A stretch of DNA of 64,000 bases. Source: Sphaerothrix gracilis (GTDB taxonomy: Bacteria; Cyanobacteriota; Cyanobacteriia; Phormidesmidales; Phormidesmidaceae). The stretch is from NCBI RefSeq assembly GCF_030405905.1, contig NZ_JASATW010000014.1, positions 1 through 64,000 of the forward strand, in the 5' to 3' direction. Shown here one piece after another: positions 9,190 through 17,343 of the stretch. Every line of letters starts with the position of its first letter. The stretch's first letter is position 1. The notes beneath the pieces are model-generated. The model made no database searches. It worked only from the letters and a program-made list of their open reading frames with translations, and had not been told where the DNA came from. Made by a program: the position numbers and the translations under genes.

Positions 9190-9825
9190 TTATACTTGCA
9201 AATAAACAATATGACTCTTATGCCCACCGATTTCTACAGCTGCTTCATCATCTTCTGGATTGATCTCTTGAGGGTCATCTAAATGCATGAGTACAAGTTT
9301 TTCTGAAAGCTCCATTTCTCCTAAAACTCTATCCACCTCTGAACGAGAAAACTCACCTAAATGTTGTCGCAAATCGGCCAGTCGAACACGTACACTAGGT
9401 TGCCCACCTGAAACTTTCATATACGCTTTGCGGATGCTTGATTCTAGGTCATTCTCAACTGGCAAATTCTCTTGTATGTCTGGTTCTGACTGTCCTTCAA
9501 CTGCAAGAAATTCGGCAAGGGAAATATTGTACTTTTGCAGAGACTTGTTCATTTTGATCAGCAACGTTTGAAGAACAGGTACCGCATATTTAGATAAAGA
9601 AAGCTGGGCATCGAAGTTCTCCACAGCCCAATCCCAAGCTTTGTCCTCTAACACAATATGCGTCGCTCGACCACGCCTATCTAACTGAATTAGGCCAGTC
9701 TCTAAAAGTACCTTCCGCTCAGCAGGCGACAAATCTGGTTGGACTTTAGACATCATTGGCTGATCACCTGTAATAATCAAATTCCAAATGACAAGCGCGT
9801 GTTTAGGGGTCAACTGAGTGCTCAT
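9190..9825 (-). CDS. Two-winged-helix protein of the ATPase-nuclease operon
   Basis: A 211-residue soluble protein. Residues 1-75 (KHALVIWNLI, LSPAERKVLLETGLI, then LDRRGRATHIVL) read as a winged helix-turn-helix with a short wing. An acidic linker follows near residues 110-130. Residues 130-211 form a second winged-helix-like unit (VRLADLRQHL, SEVDRVLGEMELSEKLVLM), ending in the hairpin HKSHIVYLQV. The gene lies between the nuclease (23-base gap) and the double ATPase (5-base gap), so the three are almost surely co-transcribed. I infer a DNA-binding or bridging subunit; regulation of the operon is an alternative. I know no named family for it. Confidence 0.75.
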   Translation of the reverse strand: MSTQLTPKHALVIWNLIITGDQPMMSKVQPDLSPAERKVLLETGLIQLDRRGRATHIVLEDKAWDWAVENFDAQLSLSKYAVPVLQTLLIKMNKSLQKYNISLAEFLAVEGQSEPDIQENLPVENDLESSIRKAYMKVSGGQPSVRVRLADLRQHLGEFSRSEVDRVLGEMELSEKLVLMHLDDPQEINPEDDEAAVEIGGHKSHIVYLQV

Positions 9826-9848
9826 ATCGCTATTTTGCTTAGGTGAAA

Positions 9849-10919
9849 TTAGGTGTTGCGACGAAACCGTACCACATCTCGAATCTTTTCAACAGCGCGT
9901 TCCACATCATTAACAACCTCATCATGAGGCAATCTTAAAATCAAATAGCCGCTAATTAAAAGTTCATAATCTCGGTGGCGATCGCGGCGAAATCCAAACT
10001 GATTGCCATGATGTCGATAGCCATCCACCTCCACAATCACTCGTTCCTGCGGCCACAGCAGATCGACTAAATACTGGCTATGACGAATCGTGTATACGGT
10101 TTGATTGAACTGAAATAATGAAGCGAGTTCCACATCTTTAGCCAACCACTCAGCTAGCTTTTGCTCGCCCGGACTGAAGGGATGGGGTCTGCCCTGAACT
10201 GGAAAAACGACATGGGTTGACTCTTCAAAATCATCCTCTTCAGGCATTTGAAAGAGTTTGGGCAGCGCGATCGCCCCGTATAGGACGCTGTCTAACTCAC
10301 TGGCCTGAGCCAGCACTTCTGGGATGAATAGAGCAATCCGGGCCTGAGTCTGATGGGCTATCCAGCTAGCAGCTTTTGCTAAACCTAGTAGCTGATGCGC
10401 TAAAGGCTGTTCATCTTCAACAGCGATCGCTACCACTAAATTCTCGGGATCAATCGTCAATGCAAGCTGAGATAGCTGGAGTGCTCTTGTAAAACCAGGC
10501 AATACAGGCTGTTTTTGACTTTGACACGCGTTAACCGCAGCTTTTAGCCAAGGTAAACAAATAGCCTTCGTTCCTGCCTGCAACTCCAAGCATTTGAAAT
10601 GATTGAGTAAGGCTGTCTCTGTTAGACATGGACTAGAGCGGCAAAAAATATCCTCTTGGCAATACCACCGAGGCCACAGTCCATAGGCAGCCTGTGCTAA
10701 AGCTTGCAAGACATCTTCAATAATCGTTTGCTGATCAGGTAATGAGTTCCAAGCCTGAGCGATGAAGCGATAACTATTCGTCCAGCTTGTAGCATTCAGC
10801 TCCAGATAAGGCAGCGTACCAGCGACATCATCACACACAAAAGTAGCGACCTCGCCTTTAGAAAGCTGGTCTAAGTAATCGTACAGACAAGCTAAGCCCT
10901 GAGTAAACCGTTGCTCCAT
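9849..10919 (-). CDS. DUF559/Vsr-like endonuclease-domain protein, first gene of the operon
   Basis: A 356-residue protein. The last 75 residues form a DUF559/Vsr-type nuclease domain of the PD-(D/E)XK class. It has YLVDLLW with Asp286, VIVEVDGYRHH with Glu297 and Asp299, then a basic stretch FRRDRHRDYELL and GYLILRLPHDEV. All expected acidic residues are present, so it is probably active. The first 230 residues are mostly helical and contain an alternating strand-helix segment (about 155-210); I do not recognise this part. It is transcribed first in a minus-strand operon with a two-winged-helix protein and a HerA-like double ATPase. This layout recalls nuclease-translocase pairs such as NurA-HerA. 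Confidence 0.8.
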   Translation of the reverse strand: MEQRFTQGLACLYDYLDQLSKGEVATFVCDDVAGTLPYLELNATSWTNSYRFIAQAWNSLPDQQTIIEDVLQALAQAAYGLWPRWYCQEDIFCRSSPCLTETALLNHFKCLELQAGTKAICLPWLKAAVNACQSQKQPVLPGFTRALQLSQLALTIDPENLVVAIAVEDEQPLAHQLLGLAKAASWIAHQTQARIALFIPEVLAQASELDSVLYGAIALPKLFQMPEEDDFEESTHVVFPVQGRPHPFSPGEQKLAEWLAKDVELASLFQFNQTVYTIRHSQYLVDLLWPQERVIVEVDGYRHHGNQFGFRRDRHRDYELLISGYLILRLPHDEVVNDVERAVEKIRDVVRFRRNT

Positions 10920-11685
10920 GTGCCTGGAAGACTCTGTCAGCCTGTAATAATTGCGTCAATATTGCGACTAGGTAACAACAGCAACCAGCTCAAACTTTGA
11001 TAACTTAACTGTTGTGGCCTATCTCTTGATACTTATAGAACTTAACAGCTAGCATTACCGCTAAAGAGGTAGACAGCTAGTTTAGACAACCAAGTAAGAG
11101 TCTACATATTCAAACTAGGCAGACAGCTCACTATATCTGTGCAACACTTTTACATAAGATATAGTAAATTGCGACTTTAGCAAGCTGAAATTTCAAGCAA
11201 ACTGTAGAATTTGATAAAGATTTTCAGTAGATATGGCTTAAATGCTCTTAAATGCTAATTTCTGTGATAGAAATCGAGATCGTAGCCACCTTTGACCGCT
11301 CTGGTGAGGAGTTGCGTCCTCCATCGGTAGCTATAAAGCAGAGGAAGCGACAAAAACTCTGCACCATCTCGACCTTTAATTCCTAGACCGTCCTAGTACC
11401 TGGCGTCGCTCTCCTTCGGCACTAAGCAATGGAGCACAGCGGTAAAACCTCCATCCGGTCTTAACGAATCAATTTGTATCAACTCAACTTGCAGTATAGG
11501 TTTCATTTAGGTTCGCTGAATCACTCTTTAGTCAGACGTTTAAATCCGCAGAAGGAACAGTTCTAGCCTCGACTAAATCCCTCCTTAGCAGCATCCAGTC
11601 AAATCCTGTCTCTTGTATTGTTGCCTCAGCTTGGTCTGTGTGTCAGACCGCAGCAAACTATCTATTATTTTCAGAAGAAAGCACT
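10920..11685. other. 766-base intergenic region between divergent genes
   Basis: This AT-richer gap separates the nuclease operon (leftward) from the SDR gene (rightward) and must hold both promoters. No clear promoter or terminator could be assigned by eye. A 44-codon plus-strand frame at 11252-11386 (MLISVIEIEIVATFDRSG...) has protein-like composition but no good ribosome site. It may be a gene remnant. Short hairpins occur around 11305-11330 (GAGGAGTTGCGTCCTC). I see no tRNA, known riboswitch or insertion sequence here. Confidence 0.4.
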
Positions 11686-12555
11686 ATGCAAAGTCAAGAA
11701 AAACGTCCCACTCCGGATCAAATTCCAGGACAAAAGCAGCCCTATCCGGCCAAACAGTCAAAGATGACGCCGCAGCCCGATAGCGATCTTTCCAACTATC
11801 AGCCAGCCAATAAGCTAAAGGACAAGGTAGCTATTATTACCGGCGCTGACTCTGGAATTGGTAGGGCTGTGGCGATCGCCTATGCTCTGGAAGGGGCAAA
11901 CGTGACGATTACCTATAACGAGAATGACGACGATGCCCAGACCACTCAGGCAGAAGTGGAAAAGCGCGGCGGCGAGTGCCTAGTTGTCAAAATGGACGTG
12001 CGTAAGCCAGAAGACTGTCAGGATACGGTGAAGCAAACCGTGAACAAGTTTGGCAAGCTCAATATTTTGGTCAATAACGCGGCTTTCCAAATGACGCAGG
12101 AAAAGCTAGAAGACCTGACCGAAATTCAGTTTCGTCAGACCTTAGAAACCAATATTTTTGGCTATTTTCATATGGTCAAAGCAGTCCTGTCTCATCTCTC
12201 TGAAGGAGATGTCATCATCAACACGGGCAGCATTGTCGGTAAAATTGGCAAAGGAATGCTGATTGACTATGCCACCAGCAAAGGGGCGGTTCATGCCTTT
12301 ACAAAGTCTCTAGCTCTCAATCTGGCGGATCGCAAAATTCGGGTCAATGCGGTAGTTCCTGGCCCAGTATGGACGCCCAATATTCCTGCCACCATGCCGA
12401 TTGAAAAAGTGGACAACTACGACACTGACAATGCTTTAGAGCGAGCGGCTCAGCCAGAAGAGTTGGCCCCCGCCTATGTCTTTATGGCAGCGCAGGACAG
12501 CAGCTTCGTCACGGGCGCGCTGTTAGACGTCACGGGCGGACAGCTATCTAGCTGA
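11686..12555 (+). CDS. SDR family oxidoreductase (YghA/YhdF-like)
   Basis: A 289-residue classical short-chain dehydrogenase with a long hydrophilic N-terminal extension (PGQKQPYPAKQSKMTPQP), typical of the YghA/YhdF/general-stress subgroup. The NAD(P)-binding motif TGADSGIG is near residue 56, NNAAF near 130, the catalytic Ser in TGSIVG and YATSK near 200, and PGPVWTP follows. The substrate is unknown; the subgroup acts on small carbonyls or sugars and is often induced by stress. The frame is open from a GTG at 11638, but the ATG at 11686 gives the family's usual start. It converges with, and overlaps by 12 bases, the glutathione S-transferase gene. Confidence 0.9.
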   Translation: MQSQEKRPTPDQIPGQKQPYPAKQSKMTPQPDSDLSNYQPANKLKDKVAIITGADSGIGRAVAIAYALEGANVTITYNENDDDAQTTQAEVEKRGGECLVVKMDVRKPEDCQDTVKQTVNKFGKLNILVNNAAFQMTQEKLEDLTEIQFRQTLETNIFGYFHMVKAVLSHLSEGDVIINTGSIVGKIGKGMLIDYATSKGAVHAFTKSLALNLADRKIRVNAVVPGPVWTPNIPATMPIEKVDNYDTDNALERAAQPEELAPAYVFMAAQDSSFVTGALLDVTGGQLSS

Positions 12556-13149
12556 GATAGGAATATGCCTAGGCTGGGCCTGTACCCGCTCAATCCAGCC
12601 GCGAATCGCCGGAAAACCTGACAGGTCAAAATTGCCTTCGTGGGCAACGTGGGTGTAGGCAAACAGAGCGATGTCGGCAATGGTGTAGCGATCGCCGACA
12701 AAAAAGTCATGCTGGGCCAAATGCTGCTCCATCACCTGCAGCGCCGCATAGCCCCCCGGCTGCTTTTGGGCCAGCTGCGGCTGGTACTTTTCCGGCTGCC
12801 CTAGACAGGTAATCCAGTAGCGCGACGTAGCAATATACGGTTCGTGGCTGTATTGCTCAAAAAAGAGCCACTGCATCACCTGTGCCGCCTGCCAGCGATC
12901 GCTGGGAAAGTAGTCGGTTTCCTGACTGAGGTAGTAAAGGATGGCATTAGACTCAGCCAGGAACCGTCCTGACTCTAGTTCCAGCGTCGGCACCCGACCA
13001 TTAGGATTTTTGGCTAAAAACGCCTCAGAGCGCGTTTCTTGATTAAGGATGTTCACCTCAATTCGCTCGAACGGCCTTTCCAGTTGCCTCAGCAGCAGAC
13101 GTACCTTGTAACCATTGCCTGACGGCAAAAAATCGTAGAGTTTATACAT
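12544..13149 (-). CDS. Glutathione S-transferase family protein
   Basis: A 201-residue cytosolic GST. The thioredoxin-like N-domain starts MYKLYDFLPSGNGYKVRLLL, with the glutathione-binding NGRVPTLELE and ESNAILYYL segments (cis-Pro loop and Glu-Ser). The C-terminal helical domain carries YTIADIALFAYTHVAHEG, the conserved folding motif with Asp. The frame extends upstream to 13284, but starting at 13149 gives the standard GST length and N-terminus. It probably conjugates or reduces small electrophiles with glutathione; the substrate cannot be told from sequence. It is a single gene, 82 bases from the divergently transcribed ycf66-like gene. Confidence 0.92.
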   Translation of the reverse strand: MYKLYDFLPSGNGYKVRLLLRQLERPFERIEVNILNQETRSEAFLAKNPNGRVPTLELESGRFLAESNAILYYLSQETDYFPSDRWQAAQVMQWLFFEQYSHEPYIATSRYWITCLGQPEKYQPQLAQKQPGGYAALQVMEQHLAQHDFFVGDRYTIADIALFAYTHVAHEGNFDLSGFPAIRGWIERVQAQPRHIPISAR

Positions 13150-13231
13150 GGTATGGAATTTGGCGGCTGGATTTAGCCGATCTTTAGCACAATAGTAGAC
13201 AAGTAAAGAGGGGAATCGCAGGAAGATCGTC

Positions 13232-14146
13232 ATGGCACATCTGCTCGCACTCACCGTCGGACTGGGAGGCTTTGTCCTATACATGGCCGCCTTTTTTTAC
13301 CCGGAAGTTCACCGCCGCTTTGACTTTCTCTGGAGCGGCGTTGCCATGCTTTACGGGCTGGTGCTGTGGTTCTGCGCCGGACGCATTAGCGGTGCGCTGA
13401 TGTTGGGTCAAATGGCGAGCGTTTCGCTAATTCTGTGGCTGGGCTGGCAAACTTTGACCCTACGGCGATCGCGCACCCCGGCTGAACTACAAACCCCCGC
13501 CTCTGCCAGCGACGTGCAGCAGCAAGCTCAGCAAGCCTTCTCCCAACTGCAGCAAGGTTCTCTCTCTAAAACCCTCCGCTCTGCCTGGAGCACTGTCCAA
13601 GACACCCTGCAAAAAGGCATCGCCGCCGCCACCAGCGTTTCTCAGTCCTCGCGTATCACCAAACCGCGCCACGCCGACTACGAATACACTGATGACTCTG
13701 CTGGGCGATCGCCCGCTCATTCCGCGATCGCTCAGGCATCCCAGTCTGCGTCACCACCGGCTACCCCTGATAGCCCAAGGACTCCCCGGCCCCCCAAACC
13801 GTCAGCTGCCTCTACCGCCGCCAACCCCTTTCTCCGCTCCTCCCAAACTTCCCGATCCACCCCATCTTCTTCCTCCGCCCCGGCTGATTCGGCTGACGCT
13901 CAGTCCTCTCCCAAACCTGCCCGCCTGCCTGCCTCCCCCAGCAAGCTCACCCTCCTCAAAGACTGGCTCACTGAACTCCTCAGCCGCAAACCCAAAGCCA
14001 AGCCTCCCATGATTGAGCTGCCCCCTCGTCCCCCTTCTATCCCACGTCCGCCAAAAGCCAAAACCGCAACGTCCAACCCCCAGCCCTCCCCGGCACAGCC
14101 ACCTACCGACATCATTGATGCTGAGATTATTGACTCTGAGGATTAA
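13232..14146 (+). CDS. ycf66: Ycf66 family membrane protein
   Basis: A 304-residue protein. Its first 85 residues match the Ycf66 N-terminal domain found only in cyanobacteria and some plastids: GLGGFVLYMAAFFYPEVHRR, then DFLWSGVAMLYGLVLWFCAG and MLGQMASVSLILWLGWQTLT. That gives three membrane segments. The remainder is a Pro/Ser/Ala-rich disordered tail ending with acidic DIIDAEIIDSED. Its function is not established; a link to the photosynthetic membrane is inferred from distribution. The low-complexity tail generates long spurious frames on the opposite strand, which are not genes. Confidence 0.9.
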   Translation: MAHLLALTVGLGGFVLYMAAFFYPEVHRRFDFLWSGVAMLYGLVLWFCAGRISGALMLGQMASVSLILWLGWQTLTLRRSRTPAELQTPASASDVQQQAQQAFSQLQQGSLSKTLRSAWSTVQDTLQKGIAAATSVSQSSRITKPRHADYEYTDDSAGRSPAHSAIAQASQSASPPATPDSPRTPRPPKPSAASTAANPFLRSSQTSRSTPSSSSAPADSADAQSSPKPARLPASPSKLTLLKDWLTELLSRKPKAKPPMIELPPRPPSIPRPPKAKTATSNPQPSPAQPPTDIIDAEIIDSED

Positions 14147-14319
14147 CTTTCCGCTGGGATACCGCGAGCTTAGCTGGCCGGTAAACGCTCCCTCACCGCT
14201 CAAATGCGCTACGCTAGCCCAATAGCAGATCTCAACAATCTCAGCTAGCTACTTGAAGCCGATAAGCTTGTAGCTGATAATGGCTGGGAGCAAGACTTTA
14301 AACAAATTAACGGGCAGTT

Positions 14320-17202
14320 GTGACAGAGTCCAAGAGCTACAAAGACACCATTCTCCTTCCGCAGACCAGCTTCAACATGCGGGCCAATGCGACTCGCCGC
14401 GAGCCGGAAATTCAGCAGTTCTGGGCAGATCACAAAATTTACGAAAAGCTCTCGCAGGAAAACCCTGGAGACGTGTTTGTCCTGCATGACGGGCCGCCCT
14501 ATGCCAACGGCAGCCTGCACATGGGTCATGCCCTCAACAAGACGCTCAAGGACGTTATTAATAAGTATCAGCTACTTCAGGGCCGCAAAGTGCGCTACGT
14601 GCCCGGTTGGGACTGCCACGGTCTGCCAATTGAGCTGAAAGTTTTGCAAAATATGAATCCAGAGGCGCGTCAGCAGCTCACCCCGATTAAGCTGCGTAAA
14701 AAGGCCAAAGCCTTCGCCCTCAAGACCATTGAAGAACAGCGCACCGGCTTCAAGCGCTACGGCGTCTGGGGTGACTGGGATCATCCCTACATGACCCTCA
14801 ACCCTGAGTATGAAGCCGCTCAGATTGGCGTCTTCGGCAAAATGGCGCTCAAGGGCTATATCTACCGGGGGCTGAAAGCGGTTCACTGGAGTCCGTCGTC
14901 GCAAACTGCTCTAGCGGAAGCAGAGCTGGAATACCCCGAAGGCCATACTTCTCGCAGCATCTATGCCGCCTTTCCAATAGTGAGCTTGTCTGAAGCGGCT
15001 AAGCCTGTGTTGGAGCCGTACTTGGACAATCTTGGTGTCGCCATCTGGACCACAACACCCTGGACAATTCCGGCTAATCTGGCAGTGGCTGCCAACCCAG
15101 AGCTGACCTATGCCGTCGTCGAGGTGGCTACGGATGCGCCCTACCGCTACTTGATCATTGCCAAAGATCTAGTTGAGCGACTCACCGATGTTCTAGCCAC
15201 TGAGCTGAGGGTTAAAGCGACGCTCAAGGGGGAAACCCTAGCGGATTCCACCTATCGCCATCCCCTATTCGATCGCGAAAGTCGGATTCTTATTGGCGGT
15301 GATTACGTCACTACAGAGTCCGGCACAGGACTGGTTCATACGGCTCCGGGGCACGGGCAAGAAGACTTTAAGGTGGGTCAGCGCTATGGTTTGCCCATTC
15401 TCTGCCCGGTGGACGAGCGGGGCATTTTCACCGAGGAGGCAGGGCCATTTGCGGGGCTAAATGTGCTCAAGGATGCCAATGGAGCCATCATTGCAGCGCT
15501 CAGTGACGCTAAAGCGCTGCTGAAAGAAGAAGCCTACGTGCATAAGTATCCCTACGACTGGCGCACGAAGAAGCCGACAATTTTTCGGGCCACCGAGCAG
15601 TGGTTTGCTTCGGTAGAGGGCTTTCGGGATGAAGCGATGCAGGCGATCGCCGGCGTGCAGTGGGTGCCAGCCCAGGGCGAAAACCGGATTACCTCAATGG
15701 TGGGCGATCGCTCTGACTGGTGCATTTCCCGGCAGCGCAGTTGGGGAATGCCGATTCCGGTGTTCTATGACGAAGCGACGGGCGACGTGCTGCTGACTCA
15801 GGAAACACTAGATCACGTACAGGCCATCATCGCCGAAAAAGGCTCAGATGCCTGGTGGGAACTGCCGGTCGAAGACCTGCTGCCAGCGTCCTATCGCAAT
15901 AATGGCCGCACTTACCGCAAGTGCATGGATACGATGGATGTCTGGTTTGATTCCGGCTCCTCTTGGGCGGCAGTGGCCGATAAGCGCCCGGAGCTGAAAT
16001 ATCCTGCTGATGTCTATTTAGAAGGCTCTGATCAGCATCGGGGCTGGTTTCAGTCCAGCCTGCTCACCAGCGTTGCCACCAATGGCTGCGCCCCTTATCG
16101 CACAGTCCTTACCCACGGCTATGTGCTTGACGAGCAGGGCCGCAAGATGAGCAAGTCCCTGGGTAACACAGTAGACCCGGCGGTCATTATTGAGGGCGGC
16201 AAAAATCAGAAAAAAGATCCGGCCTACGGCGCAGATGTCCTGCGCTTGTGGGTATCCGCCGTAGACTACTCTTCCGATATCTCCATTGGCCCCACCATCC
16301 TAAAGCAGATTGCCGATATCTACCGCAAGATTCGCAACACGGCCCGCTTCCTGCTAGGCAATCTCTATGACTTTGACCCGGCTCAGGACGCAGTGCCCTA
16401 TGAGCAACTGCCCGAACTGGATCGCTATGCCCTGCATCTGGTTAATGAAGTATTCAGCAACGTTACCCAGGCGTTTGAAACCTATCAGTTCTTCCACTTC
16501 TTTCAGGCAGTGCAGAACTTCTGCGTGGTGGACTTATCCAACTTCTACCTAGACATTGCCAAAGATCGGCTCTACATCAGCGCGGCTGACTCTGTCCGCC
16601 GCCGGAGCTGTCAGACCGTACTGGCGATCGCGATCGAAAACCTGGCCAAAGCGATCGCTCCTGTCCTGTCCCACATGGCTGAAGACATTTGGCAAAACAT
16701 TCCCTACGAAACAAGCTATCAGTCTGTGTTTGAGTCCGGCTGGGTTCGGTGTGAGTCCCAGTGGCAAGCGCCAAAACTGGCGGCGCAGTGGCAAGAACTG
16801 CGGTTTGTGCGGCAGGAAGTCAATAAAGTGTTAGAGCAGGCCCGCGCCGCTAAAGAAATTGGTTCTTCCTTGGAAGCCAAAGTCTTACTCTATGTGACGG
16901 ATGCAGAACTGCGCCATCGCCTCGCTAGCATGAACCCAGAGAACGCGATCGCTGAGGATCGGCCCCATGTGGATGAACTGCGCTATCTCTTCTTGGTGTC
17001 TCAGGTAGAGCTGTTAGAAAGCAGCGATCGCCTCCAAGGACTGAAGTTTAGCAGCGAGTCTGATGCTTTGGGCGTAGGCGTGGTGGCAGCCGATGGTGAG
17101 AAGTGCGATCGCTGCTGGAATTACTCCACCCATGTGGGTGAATCGGCGGCAGATCCGGCGCTGTGTGAACGCTGCGTGGAGGCGATCGCTAATCGGTTTT
17201 AA
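14320..17202 (+). CDS. ileS: Isoleucine-tRNA ligase
   Basis: This 960-residue class I aminoacyl-tRNA synthetase charges tRNA-Ile in the cytoplasm and edits mischarged valine. The HIGH motif appears as HMGH within GPPYANGSLHMGHALNK near residue 65, and KMSKSLGN near 610. The CP1 editing domain carries TTPWTIPANLA and ESGTGLVHTAPGHG with its editing Asp region. The C-terminus ends in a four-cysteine zinc finger (CDRCWN...CERC) typical of bacterial-type IleRS. The start is a GTG; the N-terminal residues TESKSYKDT match the usual beginning of cyanobacterial IleRS. Length is normal. No T-box leader is visible. Confidence 0.98.
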   Translation: MTESKSYKDTILLPQTSFNMRANATRREPEIQQFWADHKIYEKLSQENPGDVFVLHDGPPYANGSLHMGHALNKTLKDVINKYQLLQGRKVRYVPGWDCHGLPIELKVLQNMNPEARQQLTPIKLRKKAKAFALKTIEEQRTGFKRYGVWGDWDHPYMTLNPEYEAAQIGVFGKMALKGYIYRGLKAVHWSPSSQTALAEAELEYPEGHTSRSIYAAFPIVSLSEAAKPVLEPYLDNLGVAIWTTTPWTIPANLAVAANPELTYAVVEVATDAPYRYLIIAKDLVERLTDVLATELRVKATLKGETLADSTYRHPLFDRESRILIGGDYVTTESGTGLVHTAPGHGQEDFKVGQRYGLPILCPVDERGIFTEEAGPFAGLNVLKDANGAIIAALSDAKALLKEEAYVHKYPYDWRTKKPTIFRATEQWFASVEGFRDEAMQAIAGVQWVPAQGENRITSMVGDRSDWCISRQRSWGMPIPVFYDEATGDVLLTQETLDHVQAIIAEKGSDAWWELPVEDLLPASYRNNGRTYRKCMDTMDVWFDSGSSWAAVADKRPELKYPADVYLEGSDQHRGWFQSSLLTSVATNGCAPYRTVLTHGYVLDEQGRKMSKSLGNTVDPAVIIEGGKNQKKDPAYGADVLRLWVSAVDYSSDISIGPTILKQIADIYRKIRNTARFLLGNLYDFDPAQDAVPYEQLPELDRYALHLVNEVFSNVTQAFETYQFFHFFQAVQNFCVVDLSNFYLDIAKDRLYISAADSVRRRSCQTVLAIAIENLAKAIAPVLSHMAEDIWQNIPYETSYQSVFESGWVRCESQWQAPKLAAQWQELRFVRQEVNKVLEQARAAKEIGSSLEAKVLLYVTDAELRHRLASMNPENAIAEDRPHVDELRYLFLVSQVELLESSDRLQGLKFSSESDALGVGVVAADGEKCDRCWNYSTHVGESAADPALCERCVEAIANRF

Positions 17203-17343
17203 GGCGGCAAGTCTTTTCGAGATTACTGTCGCAGTGCTCTTGTCGTTTTAGCAATTCAGTCGGGCACCCTAAAGCTACAGGCTACCGTCCCCTCCAGTTT
17301 TGGGACAGTAAATACCTATAGCGACTTTTGGCTAGAGAGCAAG

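Noticed and set aside
11290..11500. Hairpin-rich stretch considered as a tRNA or small RNA
   Set aside because: No T-arm consensus or cloverleaf could be drawn and it matches no cyanobacterial small RNA that I know.
13802..14203. Long minus-strand frame (133 codons) opposite the ycf66-like gene, plus others nearby
   Set aside because: It is Gly/Arg-rich low complexity produced by the complement of the Pro/Ser-rich Ycf66 tail; no ribosome site and no family character.
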